Virus record (IMG/VR): IMGVR_UViG_3300037189_005453
Coordinates: 1-64,000 of that record
Length of the DNA stretch: 64,000 bases
Direction: 5' to 3' (one strand)
Source of the DNA: a virus
In this document: in pieces, positions 5,296-13,081 of the stretch
How positions within the stretch are numbered: the stretch's first letter is position 1
Layout of the letters: every line of letters begins with the position of its first letter
Made by a program: the position numbers and the translations under genes
Notes under the pieces: generated by a model
What the model was told of the DNA's origin: nothing
What the model saw: only the letters and a program-made list of their open reading frames with translations
Databases searched by the model: none

Positions 5296-5925
5296 ATGTC
5301 CGCTACCACGGGTAACGAAGGAATGTTCGACGCAGCACAGCTTGCCACCATGTTGGCAAGTCTGTCGCCTGAGCAGCAGGCTGAGGTCGCTGCGCAGCTG
5401 CCTGAGGACGAGAGGAAGAAGTTCCTCCTGCCCACAACGCAGGCTGCGAAGCCGAAGCTTCCGCTCGATGCCATCATCGAGGTCAACAGTGTCGAGGGAT
5501 CGACCTTGCGCCTTACGGTGCAGGACGCTCTCTCGATGCAGCACCTCCTGGGCAAGATCAGCCCTTGGTTCTACCTCACTCCCGAGCAGAAAGACGTTCA
5601 CGCCCTTCTGCGAGACGAGTACGCCAAGGGTGTTGCTGGTCAGCCGTTCAAGCTCTGCGACGACATGTCGCTGACTGAAGATCAGGTCAAGGCACTGCCT
5701 ATCCAGGCAGGACTCGACTCGAAGATGTTCAAGCGTCTCTACCCGACCAACTGGTCGCGTCAGTACTCGCTGCGACACGGCAACCAGAAGATGTCCAAGA
5801 GCAGCACCTTCGACATCATGCTGGAGCTGTTGGTGCAGCTGCGTAACGCTGGTTACACGTACATCAATAACCGTGGTGAAGAGGTTCTCGACCTCGGATC
5901 CATCGGTTACGGTGCCAACGAGTAG
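5296..5925 (+). CDS. hypothetical protein, 209 aa, GC-rich codon use
   Basis: The N-terminus is helical (DAAQLATMLASLSPEQQAEV) and is followed by PEDERKKFLLPTTQAAKPKLPLD as a linker. The rest is an apparently globular domain ending IGYGANE. Codon choice (CTC, GAG, AAG, CGC) is clearly more GC-rich and uniform than in its neighbours, as in highly expressed phage genes such as SSB here. SD AAGGAG precedes the ATG. No family is recognised. Abundant DNA- or host-interacting protein is only an inference. Confidence 0.75.
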   Translation: MSATTGNEGMFDAAQLATMLASLSPEQQAEVAAQLPEDERKKFLLPTTQAAKPKLPLDAIIEVNSVEGSTLRLTVQDALSMQHLLGKISPWFYLTPEQKDVHALLRDEYAKGVAGQPFKLCDDMSLTEDQVKALPIQAGLDSKMFKRLYPTNWSRQYSLRHGNQKMSKSSTFDIMLELLVQLRNAGYTYINNRGEEVLDLGSIGYGANE

Positions 5926-5939
5926 TTAGCCCTTAGGGT

Positions 5940-5978
5940 CTAGGGGTAAGGTGGCCAACACAAACACCTTATCCCTAG
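5940..5978 (+). terminator. 14-bp hairpin with CCAACACAAA loop
   Basis: A 14-bp stem (5940-5953 with 5965-5978, one G-U pair) closes a loop GCCAACACAAA. It lies just after the 209-aa gene. No T-run follows. The loop motif recurs at other rightward gene junctions, especially at 9327-9370. Confidence 0.5.
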
Positions 5979-6026
5979 GCCCACTAGGGTTCACTAAGAC
6001 CCTATCCCACACAGTGAAAGGTAAGG

Positions 6027-6296
6027 ATGATGGAAGTAGACTGGTACGTCGATTACTCAGAGTGCGATACTTGCGGTGGCAACACAGACCGAGTATTCCT
6101 AAGGGACTTGGGACTAAACGGCTGGGAGTTAGCCTTTAATTGGGGCTGCTACAGCACCGCCGTCGCAATGACTAAGCCCTCTGTGCAAATCTCAGAGCGG
6201 GGTGACTACATAGAGTGGGATGACGCTATGGCTAAGGCTAAGGGGATGCTAGGTTCTAAGGACTTTGCCCGTCTCGAGATGCTAATCGCGTCCTAA
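6027..6296 (+). CDS. hypothetical protein, 89 aa
   Basis: The protein starts MMEVDWYVDYSECDTCGGNT, so one CxxC pair is present, followed by a short beta-rich region and the helical end AKAKGMLGSKDFARLEMLIAS. The leader carries CCCACACAG-TGAAAGG, a short SD-bearing motif shared with other genes in this region. Either of two adjacent ATGs could be used (6027 or 6030). Function unknown. Confidence 0.65.
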   Translation: MMEVDWYVDYSECDTCGGNTDRVFLRDLGLNGWELAFNWGCYSTAVAMTKPSVQISERGDYIEWDDAMAKAKGMLGSKDFARLEMLIAS

Positions 6297-6761
6297 CACT
6301 ACCGCTAAGGTAGTAGATCGCTTACAGGTAAGCCTGTAGGCCTTCTAGTGTCTTAGACTAAGGCATTACCCACACAGTAGGAGGCTAAGCCCTAGGCCGC
6401 GAGAGCATCGCAGGCTAAGGGGTAAGCCGTAGGCCCATAGTTGTTTGTGTTGGACGGCTTACGGGTTACGGCGCAAAGAGCGTCGGGCTTAGTTATTACG
6501 GCTAAGGCGGCATATGACCGCGTGGTAAGCCAGTCAGTGTGGCAGGGTAAGCCTTAAAACGCCCCTGCGAGCGCGGTAAGCCCTTACAGATAGCCGTTTG
6601 GGCTACTGTGTCACCGTGGCTAAGGCGTAAGCGTTGGTGCGCCCAGGTCACAGCACTACCCCCCTTATTGTTACCAGGTAGCAGTGGGTTATCCCTTATC
6701 CCCCGAGGGATAGCCCTCTGGTGCTTGTTAGCACTAACACCCACACAGAAAGGTAATGACT
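6297..6761 (+). other. non-coding stretch rich in GGTAAGCC motifs and hairpins
   Basis: About 460 bases contain no convincing gene. GGTAAGCC or close variants occur at least five times. Local hairpins include ACTACC/GGTAGT at 6299-6314, CTTACAGG/CCTGTAGG near 6325, GTAAGCCGT at 6422-6430 with 6454-6462, TAGCC/GGCTA near 6592 and TATCCC/GGGATA near 6690-6710. A CCCACACAG leader motif at 6369 has no gene behind it. The overall look is of transcribed structured RNA. Confidence 0.45.
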
Positions 6762-6989
6762 ATGTTTTTAGTCGTTGAATACCACCCAGATATGCCCGTG
6801 GTAAGGGGTTGGTCTCTCTACAAGGAGTTGGAGAACGCTAACCGTAAAGCCGATTACTTAAAGGCTTGGTTACCCCCTGAGTGCCACGAAGATGTCAAGG
6901 TTATCCCTATCCAAGTAGAAGATGACCCTGACCCTATGGCTAACTGGACAGTGGAACTCATAAAGAGCTTAAAGTTCAAAGAAGTCTAA
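6762..6989 (+). CDS. hypothetical protein, 75 aa
   Basis: I prefer the second ATG (6762) to the one at 6756, because it leaves a better distance from the SD GAAAGG. The protein begins MFLVVEYHPDMPVVRGWSLY and is probably an alpha/beta mini-domain with one long charged helix (NANRKADYLKAWL). It is preceded by the CCCACACAG leader motif. No family is recognised. Confidence 0.65.
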   Translation: MFLVVEYHPDMPVVRGWSLYKELENANRKADYLKAWLPPECHEDVKVIPIQVEDDPDPMANWTVELIKSLKFKEV

Positions 6990-7325
6990 GTCTCTAGGTT
7001 AGGCATAGGTAGTTCTCTCTCTTATGTTCTATCTATGTCTTTCCTTGTCTCTTAGAAGCCCGACTTAGGGTAGAGGGGGGCAAGCCCCCCTAAGACCCCC
7101 CAACTACAGGGGCGATCTAAGGGCAACCCGAGAGGCCTTGGGTGGGAGCGAAGCCGTAGGGTAAGACCTACGGTATGACTCCTAAGCAGGTCATACGATA
7201 TAAGCCCAAGCTTGGGGGTAGGTATGACAGAAGCACGTTTAGGACGCGTCTGAACGAAGAATTAACGTGTTATGCGAAGCCTATCCCCAGGTGTAAGCAC
7301 TAACCCACACAGAAAGGAAAGCCTT
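6990..7325 (+). other. non-coding stretch with stacked perfect hairpins
   Basis: No gene is supported in these 336 bases. GGGGGG-CAAG-CCCCCC (7075-7090) has outer CTTA/TAAG arms. CCGTAGG pairs with CCTACGG (about 7153-7172), and GTATGAC pairs with GTCATAC immediately after. A CCCAAGCTTGGG palindrome follows, and then the leader motif CCCACACAGAAAGG at 7304. Consecutive short stems without coding suggest a transcribed RNA. Confidence 0.45.
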
Positions 7326-7556
7326 ATGTCTAATCGACGTAAGCACTTCAACAAGGCTGTCGAAGATAGCCTTAGGGCGGTACAGGAAGCCAATCAGGGT
7401 GTTGTCTACAGTGACAACGGCCCTACGGTTGCCTTTACCTCAAGCACTCCTGTTACCAAGAAGAAGGATAAGGGTGCTACTGAATTGCGTCTTAACTCTC
7501 AGAGTCGAGCCGCAATCAAGAAGTTCAACCGTATGTACAAGAACGGTGGCAAATAA
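7326..7556 (+). CDS. small basic protein, 76 aa
   Basis: The start is the ATG at 7326, supported by AGAAAGGAAAG at the usual distance; the frame extends upstream without an SD. The protein begins MSNRRKHFNKAVEDSLRAVQ and ends FNRMYKNGGK, and is rich in Lys and Arg. Binding to nucleic acid is plausible but unproven. It lies directly before the tandem structured-RNA region. Confidence 0.65.
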   Translation: MSNRRKHFNKAVEDSLRAVQEANQGVVYSDNGPTVAFTSSTPVTKKKDKGATELRLNSQSRAAIKKFNRMYKNGGK

Positions 7557-8160
7557 GGCTTCAGGGTTACGAGCAGTGATTAGGCTATAGTCCCCCCGAT
7601 AAGGGCTAGTGATGATGCCTAAGCTCATAGCGGATGCCTTGAGCAGCAAACCTAACTAGTGCTGTGGAAATCTAGTTGGCGTTGTTTTCGCGTAATGAAA
7701 CCGTATCCAAGACGGACCTGGGGTTGCGAGTCCTACCGCCTACCTGAGCATGTTGTGAAACTGCTCACCCTAAACTTGATGCGAGTCCTGCAGCCTTAGG
7801 AGGAAGTCGCAGGGCGGACATTTAAGGGTCGTGAGTCTTACGGTAGACATTAAACAATTCCGTAAGCGTTGCTTGCGCGTGATGCAGTCGTTGAGTTCGT
7901 TATTCTCCGCTGGTACTCGTAAGGCCCTACCTGAGCCGTAGTAAAAGGGCTCACTCAGACTTAACGGTGCGAGCAGTGACCACAAGCAACCCCCCTTAAC
8001 AGGACTGTGGTTGTAAGTGGGCTCATAGCGGACATCCTAAGCGTCAAACCTGCTAACGACGTAAACCCAAGTAGGGATCGGAAAGCCTTTGGCCCGTTGG
8101 CGAGTCGTTAACGCACTTGTGACCTGAGTATGTCCTAAAACTACTCACCCTATCCAGTAA
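7557..8160 (+). ncRNA. three tandem related structured RNA units
   Basis: Each unit ends with ACC-TGAGNN-loop-NNCTCA. The stems are TGAGCA/TGCTCA (7745-7767), TGAGCC/GGCTCA (7932-7953) and TGAGTA/TACTCA (8125-8147), so paired positions change together while loops keep a GT..T.AAA pattern. Units 1 and 3 share CGAGCAGTGA (7570, 7970) and GCTCATAGCGGA (7623, 8021). Other stems include TTAGGC/GCCTAA, AACTAG/CTAGTT and TAACGAC/GTCGTTA. No sense gene is present. I know no matching family. Confidence 0.6.
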
Positions 8161-8186
8161 CACCAACAAAGAAAGAGGTAACTCTA

Positions 8187-8615
8187 ATGGCACAGATTAG
8201 TGTCCGACCCAACAGGGTCAAGTTCATCAAGGCAGTAACCGTAGCACTCAAGAAGATTGAGGAAGCGGCTGACAAGTACGAGGCTGATATGGCTAAGTAC
8301 AAGGAGGAGTACAAGGTGTGGGAAGCATCCGCTGACCTTAGCCCCTCCAACATCAAAGAAACCAAGGTTCTTGTTGGCCGTAAGTACTTTGAGAACTCAC
8401 CAAGCAAGTGGGCTCCCAACTCTGTCCAAGTAACGCTCAAGAAGTACCCCGCCAATATGCCTAAGGAGCCTACTGCTCCTGCCACTGGCACCAAGAACTC
8501 CTACACCTACAATGACTCGGTGAAGGAACTCAAGAGCGTCATTACCCTCCTCGAGATGGTTGATGATGAGTTGGTCAATGCTTCGGTAGCCAACAAGGTC
8601 ATTCAGTACCTCTAG
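8187..8615 (+). CDS. hypothetical coiled-coil protein, 142 aa
   Basis: Residues about 12-45 (KFIKAVTVALKKIEEAADKY onward) form a charged coiled coil. A Pro-rich segment (PKEPTAPATG) and a final helix follow. The start has SD AAGAAAGAGG and sits just behind the third unit of the structured RNA, so that RNA may form its 5' leader. Its stop is two bases ahead of the hammerhead ribozyme. No family is recognised. Confidence 0.75.
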   Translation: MAQISVRPNRVKFIKAVTVALKKIEEAADKYEADMAKYKEEYKVWEASADLSPSNIKETKVLVGRKYFENSPSKWAPNSVQVTLKKYPANMPKEPTAPATGTKNSYTYNDSVKELKSVITLLEMVDDELVNASVANKVIQYL

Positions 8616-8616
8616 T

Positions 8617-8695
8617 CTTTGATGACGAAACAGGTAGCCTTACCCCCTAGGGCTACCTGTCGCTAGGTAAATTGCCTAGCCTGATGAGTCAAAAG
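8617..8695 (+). ncRNA. type II hammerhead ribozyme
   Basis: All core elements are present in order: GAAA (8627-8630), stem III CAGGTAGCC/GGCTACCTG (8631-8639, 8651-8659), the cleavage triplet GTC (8659-8661), stem I GCTAGG/CCTAGC (8662-8667, 8675-8680), then CTGATGA (8681-8687). Stem II is formed by GTCA (8688-8691) with TGAC (8623-8626) and extended by AAAG with CTTT. Cleavage is expected between 8661 and 8662, in the spacer between two genes, leaving a 5'-OH leader for the next gene. Confidence 0.88.
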
Positions 8696-8709
8696 AAAGA
8701 GGTGGTTAT

Positions 8710-8955
8710 ATGTCTGAGACATATGACAACTTTGAGGTTCGTAGGGTGTTGATGGAGATTCCATCACGCCTTTTGGACTCCGTTCAAGAACACGGTGTCG
8801 AGGTAGATGGCCGAGTGCTTATGGCACTTCAGTCAATGTGCTTCGGTGCTATCGCTCACCTTGACGAAAATGTCTTGGCTAAGCGAGAGGCTGAGGAAAT
8901 GAAGGAAGCGTTTAAGTCCTTCACCCTTACTCCTGAGGAGACCCCCAGTGAGTGA
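8710..8955 (+). CDS. hypothetical protein, 81 aa, behind the ribozyme
   Basis: The protein starts MSETYDNFEVRRVLMEIPSR and is mainly helical, ending in an acidic tail (TPEETPSE). SD AGAGG is used. The hammerhead cleaves 48 bases upstream of the ATG, so translation may depend on the processed leader. The stop overlaps the next gene by eight bases. Function unknown. Confidence 0.75.
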   Translation: MSETYDNFEVRRVLMEIPSRLLDSVQEHGVEVDGRVLMALQSMCFGAIAHLDENVLAKREAEEMKEAFKSFTLTPEETPSE

Positions 8956-9316
8956 GGGCCTTGAGCGAGATGACTCAAAGGTTCTTATCTGCCGTGCGGT
9001 AGATAAGGATGACCTTTGGGCTGATGTCTTTGGGGGTGGTTACGAGTTCCTACCTTGGTGGCGCGATGTAACCTTCCCCAATGGGGACTGGGAGACTCAC
9101 GGCACTGCTGTCGTGACTGTCCTAGACCCTGATGACCCTGATGAGCAGGAGACGATTACCAAAGAACTTACGGTAACGGATCTTGCTAATGCTTGGTCTG
9201 CCCTTACCACTAGTGGGTTCCACCACTGTGGTAACAACACGCTAGACGATGCGGATGCCTGCACAAGCGACGCTGTATTACAGCAAGCCGTGTTCGGTGG
9301 CATCATCTACGGCTAG
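8948..9316 (+). CDS. hypothetical acidic protein, 122 aa
   Basis: It starts with GTG inside the end of the previous gene and is strongly acidic (DPDDPDEQETITKEL). Aromatic residues cluster near the N-terminus (YEFLPWWRD), and a C-terminal CGNN..CTSD pair of cysteines is present. No family is recognised. It is followed by a GC-rich hairpin with the shared CCAACACAAA loop. Confidence 0.7.
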   Translation: MSEGLERDDSKVLICRAVDKDDLWADVFGGGYEFLPWWRDVTFPNGDWETHGTAVVTVLDPDDPDEQETITKELTVTDLANAWSALTTSGFHHCGNNTLDDADACTSDAVLQQAVFGGIIYG

Positions 9317-9326
9317 CACCTAAGAG

Positions 9327-9370
9327 GGTGGGGCGGGCGTGCCAACACAAACACGCGCGCTTGCCCCACC
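9327..9370 (+). terminator. GC-rich hairpin with CCAACACAAA loop
   Basis: GGTGGGGC (9327-9334) pairs with GCCCCACC (9363-9370), and GCGTG (9337-9341) with CACGC (9352-9356), closing a loop CCAACACAAA. It stands between two rightward genes. As at 5940, there is no T-run. Confidence 0.5.
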
Positions 9371-9395
9371 TGTCCAATCAGAAAGGAGGTAAGGG

Positions 9396-9683
9396 ATGAC
9401 CCTTACCACTGAGGCTGAGGTAGAAGTTCTAGACCCACTAGACACCACAGTCATTGACATAGCCTTGACGGCTAAAGAAGTTTATATGGTACTTAGTTGC
9501 CTTTACTTCGACACCGTCAACCCGCCCTTAGATGTACTTGAGCTTATCAAAGACATCGAAGGACGGTTGCTCGATAACGACTTGCCTGTTACCCAACAGG
9601 AGTTCGATAGCGAGTACCTCAATAATCACGAGGATAACCCGCAGTACAAGCGGATTATTTTCGGGATGCCCGAAACACCCTAA
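9396..9683 (+). CDS. hypothetical protein, 95 aa
   Basis: An acidic protein beginning MTLTTEAEVEVLDPLDTTVI with a helical core (TAKEVYMVLSCLYF) and a C-terminal NNHEDNPQYKRIIFGMP. SD AAGGAGG is strong. It directly precedes the AAA ATPase gene (25-base gap), so a role with that system is possible but not shown. Confidence 0.7.
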   Translation: MTLTTEAEVEVLDPLDTTVIDIALTAKEVYMVLSCLYFDTVNPPLDVLELIKDIEGRLLDNDLPVTQQEFDSEYLNNHEDNPQYKRIIFGMPETP

Positions 9684-9708
9684 GACCTATTAGAAAGGTA
9701 GGCAAACC

Positions 9709-11163
9709 ATGTTCGCAGTCATTCTTCAAGAAGGACTAACCACCCCCCAAGGTATGCTGTACGGAATTCGTCAGTATGCCGTCATCCCTCAAGCAGACGG
9801 CACTGTTCGTAAGCTTGTCCGAGACGGCAAGAACCTGCGTGGTACAGCAGGCGCTTGGCGACCTCTTGACTTTGTTGTGTCAAGCAACAAGGCCGTGGGT
9901 AACCCTGTTGCCATCTCGATTACTGCGAGTGATTACGAAGACCTCAAGTCTTCCAACACTCCTACAGTTCTTATGCAGAAGCTGGTTCGTACCGTAAAGG
10001 ACATGAACGAGCTAAGTACTGAGAACTTTGTAGACCAGTACAACGAGGTGTTCGTCAAAGCAGAGAGTTCACCTCATCTGCTCTCTGAGTACCTAGGTAA
10101 CACTGTTCCTGTAGCAGTAAGCCCCACCATTCAAGTTGTACAACAGCCAGTTGTACAGCCTGCCTTTGAGTATGTAGAACTACCACCAGTTCCTGCTTAC
10201 TCATCAGTTGCTCCAGTAACCATTGAAGCAACACGTGAACAGTATGGCTTTATCGAAGAGCCATACACCGTCCCGACAGAAAGTGAGACTCCCATGGAGT
10301 ACAGCACCACAATGCCGATTAAGGATGACACTCAGTCAATCCTTACGGTGCCAGATATTCACCCGTACTATCCACGCAAGTTCTTTGGTAAGACCGAGCG
10401 TGAGATTTACGACACAGCCAGAATGTTCCAGGAGAACGTTCTGCTTACTGGTGATGCTGGTACTGGTAAGACATCCTCTGCACGTAACTACGCAGCAGAG
10501 AATGGTTTGCCGTTCGTAACCATCGAGTGCACACAGCAGATTGACCAAGGTGTGACCCAAGGGTCGTTCGTACCCACTGGTCAGGGTAACGGTGTCAAGT
10601 GGAAGTACAGCCAGCTTGCCACTGCTATCCAACAGCCCAGTGTCATTCTGATCAATGAGTTGACTCGTATGAGTCCTAAAGCAGCGTCGTTGTTCCTACG
10701 CCTGCTTGAGGAGCGTGAGTTGCTCATCGAGCCAATGAACCAGGTCATCAAGGTACACCCTGGTGTACTGTTCATTGCTGACCAGAACACTGGTATCGGT
10801 TACACAGGTACAAGCAAGCAGGATGCTGCTCTTGTTGACCGCTTCAACATCAAGTTGGAGTTCCATTACGACACCAACATCGAGAAGAACTTCATCAAGT
10901 CTCCTACTCTCTTGGCCTTTGCGAGTAACATCCGTGAGGCCAGTGAATTGAACGATGAGTTCTCGGTGCCAATGTCTACTCGACTGCTCAAGAACTTTGT
11001 GTCTCAGGCATCACGCCTCAACTTCGAGTTCGCAGTCAACTCAATGCTCTCCAACTATCCCAAGATGGATGGTGAGCGTGACGCTATCAAGATGCGGTTC
11101 GACGCTGATGTCTCACAGATTGCTGATGAGCTTGGCGTTCCTCTAGGTGGTTACTCCATCTAG
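9709..11163 (+). CDS. MoxR/CobS-like AAA+ ATPase
   Basis: The 484-aa protein has a divergent N-terminal region with a Pro/Val/Thr-rich linker (about 125-210) and an AAA+ core. Walker A is GDAGTGKT at 248-255, and Walker B is VILINE at 312-317. A sensor region follows with IADQNTGIGYTGTSKQDAALVDRF, where DRF matches the MoxR arginine-finger segment. MoxR-type ATPases work with VWA-domain partners to remodel proteins or insert metal ions. The next gene encodes exactly such a partner, so the two should form one machine. Confidence 0.88.
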   Translation: MFAVILQEGLTTPQGMLYGIRQYAVIPQADGTVRKLVRDGKNLRGTAGAWRPLDFVVSSNKAVGNPVAISITASDYEDLKSSNTPTVLMQKLVRTVKDMNELSTENFVDQYNEVFVKAESSPHLLSEYLGNTVPVAVSPTIQVVQQPVVQPAFEYVELPPVPAYSSVAPVTIEATREQYGFIEEPYTVPTESETPMEYSTTMPIKDDTQSILTVPDIHPYYPRKFFGKTEREIYDTARMFQENVLLTGDAGTGKTSSARNYAAENGLPFVTIECTQQIDQGVTQGSFVPTGQGNGVKWKYSQLATAIQQPSVILINELTRMSPKAASLFLRLLEERELLIEPMNQVIKVHPGVLFIADQNTGIGYTGTSKQDAALVDRFNIKLEFHYDTNIEKNFIKSPTLLAFASNIREASELNDEFSVPMSTRLLKNFVSQASRLNFEFAVNSMLSNYPKMDGERDAIKMRFDADVSQIADELGVPLGGYSI

Positions 11164-11215
11164 TCAGTATGGGTGGGGGCATTAGCCCCCACCCCTTTTC
11201 TAAGGAGAAAAGAAA

Positions 11216-13042
11216 ATGGATGAACAATCCACAAATGATGTGTTCGATACCCCCGAGCCATTCACTGTTACTAACAACCACGTCATCAGTGCAGAGCAGA
11301 CGCGACGCGCTCGTATGCTTCAGGTTGTTGGTAAGTTTGCCAGCACTCTTACGCTTCGTTCCATTGGCGTTGAGTTGTCAGGTAAGCATGACCGCAATCA
11401 CCAAGACGCCCCTGCTTGGTCAGATGCTGACAACATTTGGTTCAACGAGGATGAGCTAGGTGACCTCAGTGACTTCGACACCGTGCTTAGCATCAAGGGT
11501 CTTAGCCTCCACGAGATTAGTCACATTATGCTGACGCCTCGTAACGGTAGCAACCTTGCCAAGGAGGTACAACGTCAGGGTCTATGGCGTGCGTTCAACT
11601 CACTCGAGGACCAGCGCATCGAGATGATGATGAGCAAGCGTTTCGGTAACGTAGCTGACTGGCTGTGTGCTGCTGTAGCTAAGTTCATTATGGAGGATCC
11701 CTCCCAATGGACAACGTGCTTCCCGCTCCTTCACGGCCGTAAGTTCCTACCTGCCGAGTTGCGTGCACAGGTTGCTAACCTGTACGAGAACCAAGAGGAT
11801 GTTGTTCGACTCAAGCAGTTGATTGACTCCTACATCGTGCTTAACCTTGTTGACCCGCAGAACTTCCCCACTGCTCTCAACATCATCGCTGAGTACGACG
11901 CTCTTGTTAACAAGCTTGGTCCTAATCCACAGGATAGTTCGTGGCAACCACAGACTGGCTGGGGTCGTGTCAAAGACCCCAACGGTCACCAGTCACGCAA
12001 GGATGGTGAGCTTAAGTCATCCAAGTCCAAGCCTATGAGCAAGGCTGAACAGCAGAAGCTCAGTGATAAGGTCGAGGGTGCAGTGCAGGAGGCTAACCAA
12101 GCTGACGCACAGGGTAGCCCGCAGTCATCTGAACCACAAGCTGGTGACTCTCCAAGTAGTTCTGCTAGCTCTCTCTCTTCTATCCTTGAGGATATCCTGG
12201 AGGACATCAAGGAGAAGAAGCACAAGGAGATCCAACAGATTATCAAGCAGTACAACGGTGAGGTTGAGTTGACATCCATCAACGCAGGTACTCCTCAGCG
12301 TCCACACTGTTCTCCTATGGCTGTAAGCAATGCCACAGTGCAAGCCTCTCGCTCTTTTGCCAATGAGCTTGAGCGTTTGCGCCGTGACTATGACCCTGGT
12401 TGGAACCGACGCACCTCGTCAGGTCGCCTCAATGTTCAGCGTTATGTCACTGACGTTGACATCGAAGAGTGCTTTGACCAGTGGGACCTTGGCCGTGAAG
12501 ATGCTGTAGACATCGAAGCAGTCATTCTCCTTGACGTGTCTGGTTCGATGGGTTCTCACTCCATTGGTTCCTTTGAGTCTATGTGGGCTATCAAGCGTGC
12601 GCTTGACAAGGTCAACGCCAGCACTACGGTCATCGCCTTTGACAATGACACGCACCTCATCTACTCAGCCAATGAGCGTGCTGGTCAGCAGATGAAGTAC
12701 ACCAACCAGTGGGGTGGCACTGACCCCTATGAAGCACTGCGTTACAGCCGTAACATCTTGGCGCAGTCTAGCCGTGCCATCAAGCTGTGCATCGTTATCA
12801 CTGACGGTATATGGAGTAACGAGGAACAGTGTAACAAGCTGATCCGCGAGTTCCGTCGTGCAGGAGTTATCACTGCTCTTGGTTATATCGTTGACCGTTA
12901 CTACATCGACAACGGTTACCGATTCAACATCGACAGCCACGGATGTGAGGTAGCTGTCAACATCAGCCAGATGCCTGAGCTGTTCACCTTAGCCCGCAGT
13001 ATGGTTCGTCTGGGTATCCAGCGTAACCTTATCGCCAGCTAG
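11216..13042 (+). CDS. VWA-domain protein with HExxH (CobT/metallopeptidase-like)
   Basis: The 608-aa protein has HEISH at 99-103 followed by an EDQRIE helix, as in the metallopeptidase-like region of VWA phage and bacterial proteins. The middle (about 245-330) is Gln/Ser-rich and charged. The C-terminal VWA domain carries the MIDAS motif DVSGS at 440-444 and a later VITDG. Together with the upstream MoxR-like ATPase it forms a chaperone pair analogous to NorQ/NorD or CobS/CobT. The target is unknown. HExxH could bind zinc, so proteolysis is possible. Confidence 0.85.
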   Translation: MDEQSTNDVFDTPEPFTVTNNHVISAEQTRRARMLQVVGKFASTLTLRSIGVELSGKHDRNHQDAPAWSDADNIWFNEDELGDLSDFDTVLSIKGLSLHEISHIMLTPRNGSNLAKEVQRQGLWRAFNSLEDQRIEMMMSKRFGNVADWLCAAVAKFIMEDPSQWTTCFPLLHGRKFLPAELRAQVANLYENQEDVVRLKQLIDSYIVLNLVDPQNFPTALNIIAEYDALVNKLGPNPQDSSWQPQTGWGRVKDPNGHQSRKDGELKSSKSKPMSKAEQQKLSDKVEGAVQEANQADAQGSPQSSEPQAGDSPSSSASSLSSILEDILEDIKEKKHKEIQQIIKQYNGEVELTSINAGTPQRPHCSPMAVSNATVQASRSFANELERLRRDYDPGWNRRTSSGRLNVQRYVTDVDIEECFDQWDLGREDAVDIEAVILLDVSGSMGSHSIGSFESMWAIKRALDKVNASTTVIAFDNDTHLIYSANERAGQQMKYTNQWGGTDPYEALRYSRNILAQSSRAIKLCIVITDGIWSNEEQCNKLIREFRRAGVITALGYIVDRYYIDNGYRFNIDSHGCEVAVNISQMPELFTLARSMVRLGIQRNLIAS

Positions 13043-13081
13043 CCCACCCAACACAAACACCTAGGCGTAAAGGAGAAAACA

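Noticed and set aside
5951-6139. Rightward frame beginning MANTNTLSLG
   Set aside because: It starts inside the 14-bp hairpin loop and overlaps the better-supported 6027 gene with its SD.
6502-6744. Leftward 80-codon frame
   Set aside because: It is antisense in a repeat-rich non-coding stretch, has no SD and no leftward neighbours.
7770-7985. Leftward 71-codon frame within the structured RNA
   Set aside because: It runs antisense to covarying hairpins and lacks an SD, so the RNA explanation is better.
7745-8147. Further hammerhead ribozymes in the tandem RNA units
   Set aside because: The loops contain CTGAG and GAAA-like pieces but not the CUGANGA core in the right order, so they are not hammerheads.
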